NCBI GenBank assembly: GCA_013365365.1
Contig: JABVXU010000093.1
Location: forward strand, 96,609-160,608
Length of the DNA: 64,000 bases
Source: Cruorifilaria tuberocauda
Lineage: Eukaryota; Nematoda; Chromadorea; Rhabditida; Onchocercidae
Direction of reading: 5' to 3'
Part shown: piece by piece, positions 1 to 12,600 of the stretch
Layout: the number at the start of each line of letters is the position of its first letter
Numbering within the stretch: the stretch's first letter is position 1
Notes under the pieces: model-generated
Told to the model about the DNA's origin: nothing
Databases searched by the model: none
Seen by the model: only the letters and a program-made list of their open reading frames with translations
Program-made: the position numbers and the translations under genes

Positions 1-3000
1 GGAATTTGTGTTTTGACGGTAGAAGCAGAAGATCAAGGTGAACCAAAATTAACTGGTCGTACTTTGATTTACGTACATATCACAGATATCAATTTGAATG
101 ATCCCGAAATTAATTTCAGGTAATTAGTCTCAAGTTTTTATTACTATTATAAAATCTCCTTAGTTCTACTTCGAATTTAGCCACATTGCAGGATTTATCC
201 CATCGGTTCGGAATTTGCATCGATAAGTTCAAAAACATCTATAGGGTCAACAGTTGCTGTGATAACAGCAAATGATCGTGATTATGGGCAAAATGTTCGG
301 ATATCTATAACTAGTGGTAACAATGAAAATTATTTCCGATTAGAAAGTGGCAAAAATTACGCTGTTTTACGACAAAACCGACTAGTAGATAAGCCGATCG
401 AGGAATTTTTGCTGAAATTTTGCGCGATAGATGATGGCGTGCCACCACGTTCTGTGGAGAGCGATCTAAAGGTCAATATCTTTGTAATTATTCAAACCAA
501 AGCAAAATTTCTTCGTCTTGATGACACAAGAAAAGAGGGGACTAAAGGGATTCTTTCTTCAAAAGATTGCAAGTGAATGAGATATTAGAATTAGGAAAGC
601 TGATTTATTCACTTTTAGGTTTATGTTGTGAAATTAAATGATACCGTTCCAGTACTTGAAGAAGAATTCATAAAAGTTAGCATTTTTGAAAATTCACCAA
701 TTGGGTCATTTGTTGCGGCAGTTCGAACTTTTGCTGAGGAAAATTTATATTTTTCGATCATTGAAAATAACAAAAATGATGAACTTTTTTTGATCGGCGA
801 AAATACAGGTAAAATTTTGATTGAACTTTTCTGTTTTCCTGCTTTCTTATTGCTTGTTATGTCGCGATGATAGATAAATACAATAAAATATAAGTAAGTA
901 AATAAATTATTATCCAATTTTTTCTCTTTTTATTTCCTCTTAAAATTCAATAAGAAATATAAAACTGATAAGCCAAGCATTAGACTTCGAGTGGTAAATA
1001 TTTTGGTAAGAAAAACACTGCTTTTCTGTGTTTGTTACTAAATGAACAGCAAAATAAAAAAATGAAAAATAAAAATAGTAAGTGCGGATTAAAACACTTC
1101 AATTATCGAAGAGAGTTGATCGAAATAATTGATAGGCATCGTGACACTTTCCGAAGCATGGCCAAATCATACGAAATGGAATTATGAATTTGAAATAATA
1201 GTAAGAAAAGCAGCACCCAGCGATAAATTTTCGATCTGCACGATTGAAGTGACGATTATTGATGTGAATGATCACAAACCGCAATTTTCCTCTCCTTTTT
1301 ATGAGGTTAAAGTATCAGAAGATACTCCACCACTTACCGTCATCTCCAAAGTTTTTGCAACTGATGATGTGAGATTTCTTCTGTTAGATTAATCTGTCAA
1401 ATGAAATCTTTAAGCAATAGTATTAGAAATATCGTTTAAATTATTGGAGGATTGTTACGTAGAAATTTTTTTGAAAAATCCTTTTTCAAAAAAAATTCCT
1501 TTCTCGATTTATTAATGTTAATTGATATTCAGGATCATGAAATTAATCGTGAGATTTCGTATAGCATAGAAGGTTCTTCTCAAGAACAAATATTTATGAT
1601 AAAAGAATCTTCTGGAGAAATATTATTACGTTCAAAGCTTGACCGAGAAACCAAAAAGGAACATAAAATTACTATAACAGCAACCGATCATGGCAATCCT
1701 CCGCAGAGTTCTTCAGCTCTCCTTATCATCTATGTTTTAGTCCGTTCTTTTTTCGTACCTTTCTCACATTAATCTTAATATCAAATCCCTCAAACTTTTA
1801 CATGATCTTTGTTTTTTAATTATGAATTTAACCTTTCAAAAACCGATGAATACCAAATGAAGCCAATAAGATCATTAATTTTTGAAAATAAACATAAATG
1901 AAAAGTCAAAAATTGTTGAAGCTTTAGTATAAACATCAGTATTATTAATAGACCATGTTCTAATCTATTTTCAGGATGTAAACGACAATGATCCATATTT
2001 CGCTCAGCTTGAGTATCATGGCTACATCGTACGAGGCGATTCACCTGGTACTCATCTCCTACAGCTGAAGGCATTTGATGGCGATAGTCCAAAATTTGCT
2101 CAAATATCATACTTATTTTATTATTCTGTCCCGAGTTTTTTGGTTTTAGATCATATAACTGGAAAAATACATTTGGCCATACATGCTGATTTGCTTAATT
2201 TTGAAAGAAAAGTGGAAGTTAGTGCTTTTACTCGTTTCTTTCCTCGAGTTTTTTAATATTTAACATACCATATCGAATAGTGTAATCAGTCAGGAAATAC
2301 AGAAACCATGTTTCATTAGGTTATTGTTGGAGCAAAAGACAATGGTGGTCGTAGATCGCGCAACAATGCTACTGTACATATATGGCTGCTGGACAATATG
2401 CTACAAGTGCCCAAATTTACCACAGTGAACAATTGGTCCATTGAAATCAGCGAGAATTCATCACCAGAAAAAATCTTAGCCGTATTTTCTGTGTATCCAT
2501 CACTTGTGAGTTATTTTAAAACTTGTCCTACCACTTTGATAATTATAATTAATTAATTTAAATCTCAGTAGTTAGACTTCTTGTCTATTAAAGTTCAGTT
2601 ATGAGCATACATTTTTGTATGCTGAATGAATGAATTGATTGTAATATATTTGATGTGAGGAAATTTAGCATAATCCAGATTTAAAAAATTTATTTCAATA
2701 AAGAAAATTATAGAAAAGTATTCGTTATCGTATCAATACAACTGATTTGCTAATCAATGAATTGACGGGTGAATTACGTGCTCGTCGTTCATTTGATCGT
2801 GAAGTGGAGCCTAAAATTGGTTTCACAGTTTATGCGGATAGTGAATGGTCAACTGGGATGCACGAAGGAACATTAAACATTCTTGATGAAAATGACAATT
2901 CCCCGATCTTTGAACTTAATGGAACAGCTCAGTTTGTTATTGATTCTCGCCGATTAGGAATTGGTGCAGAATTATTTCGATTACGATGTCATGATCCAGA

Positions 3001-6000
3001 CGATGGTCACAACGGTCAAATCACATACACTCTCAACAGTAGCTTTTTCGGCATTGATTCAAAGACGGGCATTATACGACTGATGAAATTTCCTAGTGGA
3101 TTCAATCAGTTGCAGTTTCATGTGATGGCAACTGATGGCGGTGAGCAATCAAGACATAGTGCAATCAGAGTTGTGGTAGAAATTAAAGAAAATGAAAGAG
3201 TAAGTTCTTCCGGAAACTGAATGGTATTTTCGATTTAATTTTTCTTCATCGTAAAACAATTATAATTTCATCAAATTTCTCATTATCGATTATTGCATTA
3301 TCTTTTTACTACGACTGTCAGTGGTACAGTTAGAAGCATGCTGCATTTGTTTAATTAACTAAAAGCAAATTTATACGGAATAGATAAGCTTTTCTCTGGT
3401 TAATTATGAGTTAGGCTCCCAACTTAAAATTTTCACTTGTATTTATGAATTCCGAAATTATCACGGAAATTTGTTGCTTATTAATTAATAGTGAATTGGA
3501 TATTAAGGAGCAGCACCTCCATATCTTTTATACATTTTCTTCTTGTATTGGTATAAATCTTTTAATTTCACTTATCTTCATTACTCTAAGCTAGTGATAA
3601 ATTCTTTGTAAGTTTTCTTAAGTTTGTAAGTTTGTAAGTTTAGTTTGAGTTAAAAGAGATGATTTTTCTTTCAGATCCATTCATTTCCCCCAACAATTAC
3701 ATTATCGATACCCGAAAATATACCTTTGGGAACAATTATAACAAGTTTATCACCTAAAAATGTAACCTTACGTTTTGAATTCCGAACATTTGGAATTACG
3801 AAAAACTATCCAATTCAAATTCTTCCATCCGGTGAAGTTTTCGTTGCATCAAAGATCGATTATGAAATTATGAGTTATCTACCAATTTCTGTTACCGCTT
3901 TCAGTTTAGATATAAATTCAATTCCGAACAAACACGAATTCCTACTTCAGCTTTATGTTGAGGTAAAATTTAACTCATTAGAGTTTTTTCTCTGAATAAA
4001 ATTTTCTGGATTTGATAAAAAATAGACACAAATTTCCGTTTTGAATAGCAAAGTAATTCGTTGAAATCGGAAATGCTTTAAAGTTGGAAAATAAATCAGG
4101 CGAGAATAAGAGCTTTTCAAATAAATTGCATTTCAAACAGAAAAAATTTTCAAATATAAGTAATAGCTCATTTGCTTAAGAAAAATTCACAATTATAGGA
4201 TAGCAATGATAATTCACCGCAATGTCCCAGGAATAATAAATTCATTATTGCTGAAAATAACATTCCTGGTGCAATTGTCGGGCTTTTCAACGGAATAGAC
4301 GATGACAGCGGGTCAAATGGAATATTGTTTTATGAACTAGCAGATGACAGCAAGAAAATATTCCATATTGATCAACACACTGGAATTGTGTGTTTTTCTT
4401 ATTGATTAATTAATTTATTACAGTAAATTTGTCTTTTTTAGGGTCACCGTCATTTTCTATGAGAATTTAAAGAATTATAGCCTGAAATTTCAAAAATAGA
4501 CTTTTATACATTTTCATTAGATTAAAGAGTTTCTGGAATTTTAATGATAAAACATCAGATTCGAGCATTACTTATGTTGGATTTCGAATCGGCTCAATTT
4601 CACAATTTAACCGTAATTGTTACGGATGGAGGATTGCTGAAAACAGTATGTATGGTAGTGATTGAAGTAGAAGATTCAAATGATAACGTACCAGACTGGG
4701 AGCAGGAATTTTATCATTTTAACACCTCGCCAAGTGCAGACGACAATTTCATCGGCAGAGTATTAGCACGAGATTTGGATTCTACACTAAATGGTGAAGT
4801 TAAATACAAACTGAAACAGAAATGTATCCCATTTAAGGTTATTTCATCAGTTAAAACTTTAAAAAATTATTTAAATTATGCTTCCATTAGTTGTTCTTTC
4901 AATATTTGTTTCATTTTCTAATCATTTCCGATTCATATTTAACTTTATGGACTTGTGAGATTAAACCGACTCGAGTTTGAACTTGACTTTATGACTGGCC
5001 AAATTTTGATTTCAACGTTTTCCTGATCTAAAATGCTTGCCATTTTCAGATTAATGAAAACACCGGTGATATTACACGCATTAGTCCTCTTGTATCAAAT
5101 CACATTTATAATGTCACCGTGATAGCAACAGATAAAGGCATTCCTCAACTTTCTAGCGCTATATTCGTTTTCATTCATAGTGATAGAGAAAAAGATTGTA
5201 CACCTAATTTTACAAGTTATCCAAATACTGACATTGAAATTGATGATAGCTTGCTTGGACAAATCATTACTCAAATACATGCTGTTGCATGCGAAGCAGA
5301 AATATTATATTCACTAAGTTATGATCATTCGACTGACCGTACTCATAGCAATGTCGAATTATTTTGGATTGATTCTATTGATGGGAGCATATTTTTAACA
5401 AAACGTCTGGATGCATATATTGGCGAACGAATTGAATTAGTAATTAAAGCTGAAACGACATCAACTTCTAATAGTGTAACTTTTGGAGTTTTGGTAGTAA
5501 ATGAAAGAAATGGTAATTCTGGCAGAGATGCAATTACAATTCATGTTCAGGTCTTAATCTTTGACTATTTATTTCTTTATCGCAACTCTTTTTGTTTATT
5601 CGATTCTCCTATGTGATATTTCTGATGGGATTTAAAATTTCTATCAAAATATTCTCAATCTTCCATCAGTTAAATATTTTCAGGAAAACAATGATGTTGA
5701 TGAATTATGTGGCAAAATTGAAACATTGGGAAAAGATTTGCAACTGTTACGCCAAATACCACCCGGAAAAGCATTTCGTCTTCAGGGACGAAATTTAATT
5801 TGTGTAGAAGTGCTAAATCGTGAAGAAATCAGCTTTTACCGTCTAATTATTGCTGAAAGTCATAGGTTAAAGTCAAGGGTCATTTCGATTCAAGTGGATG
5901 ATGAAAATGATAATTCGCCAGAATGCTTTGGACCTAAAGCAATATTGATTGGATCTGAGTCATTATTCGTGCCATGGAATTGTTCAGACAAGGATGCTGG

Positions 6001-6612
6001 TCTAAATGGAACAATTGGTTATAAAGTTACGAGAAGTGAAAAAATTATTTCGGAGATGACCGATAATGGTTTCACAGTTAGACCTTTCATAGGTGATCCG
6101 AAATACTTTTCGGTGTTAGTTTACGATCGAAACAGTAACAGTGGGTAAGTACATAATCATAAGAGACGTAGAATTGAGTTAAGTTGCGTAAATAAATGTG
6201 ACAGGTCTTCTGAATTTTTCTTTATCTATCAATTACTTTTCTTTCTAATTGTTTTTCAGTAAAAAATTATTTTAGATTTGAAAAAAACGATAAATTGAGG
6301 AGAATCACTGAACTTCATTACATTTTGATCCCAAATAATCCAAAGTTAGAAGCACCAGTCGAATTCAAGAAGCAGTATCGGCTTAATCAAAATATTAAAC
6401 CTGGCACAGTGTTTGGTACTGTGATAGCGAAAACTGGTGCTACAGTTGAATATTTTATAACTTCGTTTAAAAATGAACAGCATATGAATAGTATGCAGTG
6501 GGCTGATATTGATCGTCAAACTGGACAGTTGCTCATTAATCAGAAACCGAATGATCATTTAGTGAATATGGAAATCACTCTTTTATCAGATAAATTCACC
6601 AAGACGATTACA
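1..6612 (+). other. Cadherin exons, first block (about 13 repeats)
   Basis: Exons inferred from splice sites and phase: 1-119, 192-471, 619-808, 1136-1368, 1533-1739, 1975-2217, 2320-2505, 2714-3199, 3675-3962, 4199-4387, 4559-4837, 5050-5550, 5684-6144, 6276-6612. Repeat boundaries show as DxNDN-type linkers followed by a phenylalanine and an ENxPxG-like start. Examples are DVNDHKPQF near 1260, DVNDNDPYF at 1975, DENDNSPIF near 2885, DSNDNSP at 4199 and DENDNSP near 5900. Several other boundaries keep the repeat shape but have lost the linker acids. The last exon ends in a good donor (GTAGGT at 6613). Its phase joins cleanly to 11061, which restores a normal repeat boundary. Confidence 0.85.
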
Positions 6613-9600
6613 GTAGGTCTATTTTTGTTAAATAAACCTTCAAAGATATTTTATAGTAAGATAAATTTTAAATTGGATGGCAGAATGAACAATTGTAGCG
6701 ATGAAAGGTTGTATCACTCATAACAGATTATACTTTCCACTATACTAATTTTGGTCTCAAAACTTTCGCCTTGGAGGAGAGCTTGCTAATGAGTATTGAA
6801 ATAATATTTTCAAAGTCGGCCGGCAAAATTTTTTTACGAAAAGATCCCCTGCATTTTTTTCTTTTCTAACGATTTTGTATCTTATGACATTCGAAGCGAG
6901 ATCTCATGAATAATTTAACACATTCAGCTCCTTGATTTGTTTCTTCGATCTATTCAGGCTTTTTAAAATTTATTTTAGCTTGGTTGAGATCTATAGATGC
7001 AACAATATTCATTTGAAAAGACTTCAAACATAGGTTCGGTATCATTTATATGCAAATATAAATTTGCCACATGTCTCGTCACCATTGTTCATCTCGCAAA
7101 CTGTTCAACCATGCATGTATTTGCAGGATGCAGTTTGTTGATTTTGCCATTTGATGTATTTGTTCTCCAATTGTATGTGCTGTACATGATGATGATTGAG
7201 GGTTGAGGCATTGACATGCATTTGTTTGGCGATATCCTATACCGTATACCTTTATAGGTATATTGAATATTGAAGGATCGATGAATATAAACCTTTTATG
7301 GATATTAACATAACACAGATTTCCGCCTTTTTGGGGGGTCGTTTAATTTATCGCACAGAAGCAACCAAATTTGTAAAATTTTTGCTAAATTCTCTAATAA
7401 GTTGCACGATAAAATCTCTAAAATTATATTAAGTTTTGACTAACGTTGAATTTTCATATAAGGCTTGAAAACGAAAATTTCCGGTTGAGAGAACAAATAA
7501 TATCTTTAATTGAAAACAAAAAATGTTGATTTCATTATAAAAATTGATTTCAATTTTTTACATTTTCAATGATTATTTATGAATGGATTTAAATTTTGGT
7601 CATTTCTAGATATTAATTTTCAAATATTATAAACTCGTTGTGTTATTTTTTTCTGTCTTCATTCTCATTCTTTTCTATAATGATTAAGTCATTCCCTACA
7701 CTTTTCATCATTTCAACATCATAGTACGTTGTTTTCACACTTGGTTCAAGAATATATTCATCATCAGTAATATACTGACCTATAGAGTACCCCGTAGTTT
7801 TAACTGCTTATTGGATTAATCCAATGAACCTCATGTTTCGCTGTCCATTTATTGGTCGAATTAATTCTCATTAACACTTTGGTAATGGAATTGAACAGAG
7901 AACTTGAATAAATAGAAATATACACATCTATTTGAATGAGACGCGAAAGAAAGTTTATTTGGATTTATACCAATTTCGAAATATAAAACAAAATGATAAA
8001 AAGATACAGGTCTTAGCTTTAGCTAACAGTGAAAGAAAATTATAGTAATTGACTTTGGATTTCAGTATCGCTAAATCTGTAAATATCCAATGGGGATTTA
8101 TATAAAGCGAGCTGAAATTGCACCTTGTGCAGGATTAACTATAGGTGTCACTTCCTCACTTCCGCCAATTGTCATGCTTGAGATTTCATTTGTTGATTTG
8201 AACCATTCATCCGTGAAATCTAAACCACCTGTTGGGAATAGTTTATCAAATTTAAAATCTTTTATTGTTCTAATCTAAAAATTTTTTTATCTCGGAGATT
8301 CAAAGGATGACCCGAGAAAAGGAGTATTAGGAAAAATTTGTTCATAGAACAGAATGATGCTTTTAATTGATCAATCTCACCTAATTTGAACTAATCACAT
8401 CGCAGTGTAATTTTATTTCTGTAATATTTGCTAAGCATATAATGCGCTTAATTATAAGAATTAATAACTAGCATATTCTCATTTCTTTTAAGATTTTTAC
8501 AGCAATCTTTATTTTTCATTCAATTATGCCTCTTATTATATAAATTCCAATCTTCTGACTGTCATGTTTATTTCCTTCTGACAACTTATCAAATCACTAA
8601 ATCATAAGTGATTTGAACTTTGAATGAGTTTGAAAAACGTTCACTTCAAAGTTTAACTTAACCTTAATTCATCACTATTGAAATCTGTACTACCAGAATA
8701 AATTATAGAAATCGTTCGATACCTTCAAGTTAGAGGATTCATGATCAGCAGCTTGGAACCCATAGCGTCAATAGTATAAATTTGCATGGGATTTATTTCA
8801 CAATACTTTGATGCCTTATTTCTTGAGTCTATTTAAATTAGGACTAAAACATGGCAAAAACTTTCAAGCAATAATAGTAGAGAAAATAATTTATGGCTTA
8901 TCTTGTGTTATAATATAAAAAAGCAAGGAGTTATTACGATTTGCAAAATGACATCCTTCCGCACAATTTCTAGAAAGCGGTAGAAATTGAATGTATTTTA
9001 TTTACTTCATTCGTTTTTATTTGAAAGATTTGATTTATAATTTTATCAATAATCCAAAATGGTTTAAGCATAATTGATTGTAATGATTTGGAAGTGTTAC
9101 GAAGCAGTAATTTATTAGGAGTGGAGATAATGATTAAAGTAATTGAGAGATGAATGGAAAAATGACATTCTACTCTCTTTTTTGATATTCTTTATTTTAA
9201 CTCTAATCAAACTCAAATTGCTCTTCATTATTATTCACTCTATTATTCATTGATCGATTATTGTGGATTTTTTGAACTCAGACATTGAAGTTAAGCTTTG
9301 AAGATATTTTAGTAAAGTATTGTTAAAGTTAAAGTATTAATTCCCTTTTTCGCTAAGTAATGAAAGTATAGGAACGTTGCAATATCAAAGTCTTTTTTGC
9401 TTATTATTTCATTTTTTGACAATAAAATTATTACGTTTTATCAGTTTAATCATTTATGCAAGTTTTTATGGCAATACACATAGAGCATTTCCTTATCAGT
9501 TTTTTAAACTTTGTTATGGCCTTCGTCGACATACTTGTCTACTTTCGTAATTACATTTGTTATCATATAGGAATTTTGGGTGTATGTATGAAAATAATAG

Positions 9601-12600
9601 CAAACTGTCATATCGAATTAATAGTTGATGAGATTTGGTAAGAGAAATGGAAGGGTAATTATATTACTGGGAACAAGGGAAGAGGTCATGAGAAGAAATT
9701 TTTTATTTATTGAAAAGTAGAATTGCACTTTTCTTGAGGGGGAAATATAATTAACTCACACTGCATAACGATTCAGTTACTCTGTTTAATGAATCCTTTA
9801 AATTGGAGAGAGAAAAACTAATATGTTCGAGCTTTTTTAAATGAAAAGTTAAAAGATCGATATTTTTCAGGAAATGACAACTACCTGGTTTTGACTAAAG
9901 TTCAACATGGATGGCATCTTTTTGAAGATAAAAATTTACGTGGAAAGCAATCCCTTATCCTTTATTCTTCTGAAATAGTACTACTAATGTCCTATTATTC
10001 TTTAAATAGTTTTCGTGAAGTAGGTAAAATTAAAAAAAGCTATTGATAGATTTAACTGTTAAATGATTAAATCTATTAATTTTTTCTTCATTTCTTCATT
10101 CCTTATCTCTATAACAAAGCTATAAAAATTTCAAAGAAATATCTAAAAATACATTGAGCAGCTTCAGTTGTCATCTTTGATAAAGCAAAATGCCATTGAA
10201 GAAGGAGAATGATTTAGAAAGAAATCATCCATTAATCTAATAAGCCGTAATGGGATAATGCCAACTAGTTTTTATCACTCATTGTTGTTCTTAATCTGAT
10301 CGAAAGCTCCGTTCCAATCAAATTTATTTAATTACTAAAATACACAGATTTTAAGGACAATTAATCATCAAATATATGTGAGAAAAAGCTGATATTGCTC
10401 ATCTTTCCCTTCCATTTTTCTAATGACGGAAAACATGATTGAAGTGTGAGTATGCTATCCATCTTCGTGCAAATAATCCGTCCTATAATATGCAATGTTC
10501 AAAGTGGAAGTTGGTTTCTGAAAAATTATTAATTCTAACAAAATAAGGACATTTTCATTCATTATATTTGGTTCATCCAATTAAGTCTCGTCTATCCAAC
10601 AGCAATGTGTATGTTTTGAAGAATCATTTGTCCCTTTGTTATGGTAAGAACTTGCTTTAAATTAACAGAATAAGTACCAATTCAAGTGTAATTTTACCAA
10701 AAAAAAGCAATTTATCGTATGGAAATCAACTTTTCTGGAACAATCAATTTTGCTGTTATGGAAATATTAGCGGATGTGGGGGTACAGTAAGAAAAGGTTT
10801 GAGGAAGTGATTTAGAACGCAAATTATGGCCTTGGTAATGGTAAATTTTTATTCAAAATCAGATCGAGGTCAATAAATTCGTGTTTTCAAAGTGAAAGCG
10901 ATGCTTCATTTTTAACTTTCATTAACTTTTAAAAAATTGAAACATTCAAAGTATATACTATTTCAAAATATTTGATATTATGAATTGAATTTTGAAAGTT
11001 TCAGAAAAGTCATTTACGATCAATAATGATTTCTCAAAACTCAATAAAATAACATTTCAGATAGAATTGCTAGTAATAGACAGAGAAAGGAGCATTGATA
11101 AGTTTCATTCGTATTATGAATTTACGGTAGAGGAAGGAATGCCAGCGGGATTTCATATCGGAAGAATTGGCAATTACGAAACATTCAAATTTGAACTGCT
11201 CGAAGAGAATGACAAATTTGAAATTGAGGAAGGGAATGGAGTAATCAGGATAAAAAATGAAGTGCAAGTCAGTTTATAAGTTGATGACCCCAAAAAGTAA
11301 GCAATTCAGTGATCTGTTAAATAGAATGGACATTTTAATTATAATAAGAATTATAGGTATCTGAAACATACTTGGATATCAGGATTACAAGTCGAGATTA
11401 CAACGAAATATCCAAATCAGTCACTGTCCTTATTATCGTCGCTCAAGCACACAGCACTGATTACTTCTGTCTGCGAAATCGTATTGATTTAATGGTGTTT
11501 GAAAATTCGCCATCCGGAACGTTTGTCGGTATTCTAAAGGCGAAACATGATAATCTTACTGGCTTTACACTTAGAGAGCATCCGGAAGCTATATCGATAG
11601 AGAGTAATAGTGGAATTATAAGTACCACTGCACCGTTTGATTTCGAAGAAGTGTGTTATTTCAATGTTTGAGAATAAAGACTATCTTTCAATTAGAAATA
11701 AACAAAGTTTTAACTTTAAATTCAGAAAAAAATTTTTAGGAAAGTCTTTATCAATTCAAGGTCGTCGCACATAGAATACAAACTGAACCCATGGAATGTT
11801 GCATTTTCTTGCATATTATCGACAAGAATGATAATGCACCTAAATTTGTTTCTGATAGCTATGAAGTTACAGTTTATGAAAATGCTCCGGTCGGTCAATC
11901 AGTTCTTCAACTTGATGTTCATGATTTGGACATTGGTTAGTTTCTCAAAAGAGCAAGGATAAATAATGGCAATTTATATTATTCTTTGATAAAATAGTAC
12001 TCAAAATTAATCATTTAGTTTGCCCCGATAGCAACCATAATTTTATCTTTTTTTGATTCTCTTAAACTCTTCAGTGAACGAGTTCACTTATGAAATTTCT
12101 GTGATTGGAAATGAGCGAAATTGGTTCGGAATTAAATCCGATGGGCGAATTTTTCTCACTGCACCTCTTGATCGAGAGCACATGGCCATTCATCGATTAC
12201 ACATTACTGTTTATGATCAAAGACCGCCCGAAAGAAGTAGGTGATTTTGCGCTGAGTGAATATAATGAAAAATGTATTATTATTATGTTTGATTGTGATT
12301 TTGACTTTCAACTATCATCATCAATTAAAACTGTAGTAACAAGAGAAACAGTCAAGATTACTAACTGAGGTAACTTGTGTTTTTTAATCAATTAAAATTT
12401 GATTCTAAATCCTTTAATTATTCAAAACAGATAGAGACAGTTAAATTCATATTAGTTGTTTGGAAATTACTGAATGTAACTTTATATTTTAGCATTCAAG
12501 GACACAACCACAGTAAAAGTAATAGTTCTGGATGTAAACGATAATGCGCCTCGGTTCGTTTCGCCATCTGCGTTTTTCATTTCCGAAGCAACAGCATCAG

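Noticed and set aside
7064..7343. About 90-codon open stretch on the minus strand in the large cadherin intron
   Set aside because: It has no ATG near its start, no clear splice partners and no recognisable family; elevated GC alone can keep a frame open.
6721..11000. Interpretation as two separate cadherin genes split by the 4.4-kb gap
   Set aside because: Donor 6613 and acceptor 11060 join in phase and recreate a normal cadherin repeat, so a single gene with a large intron is simpler.
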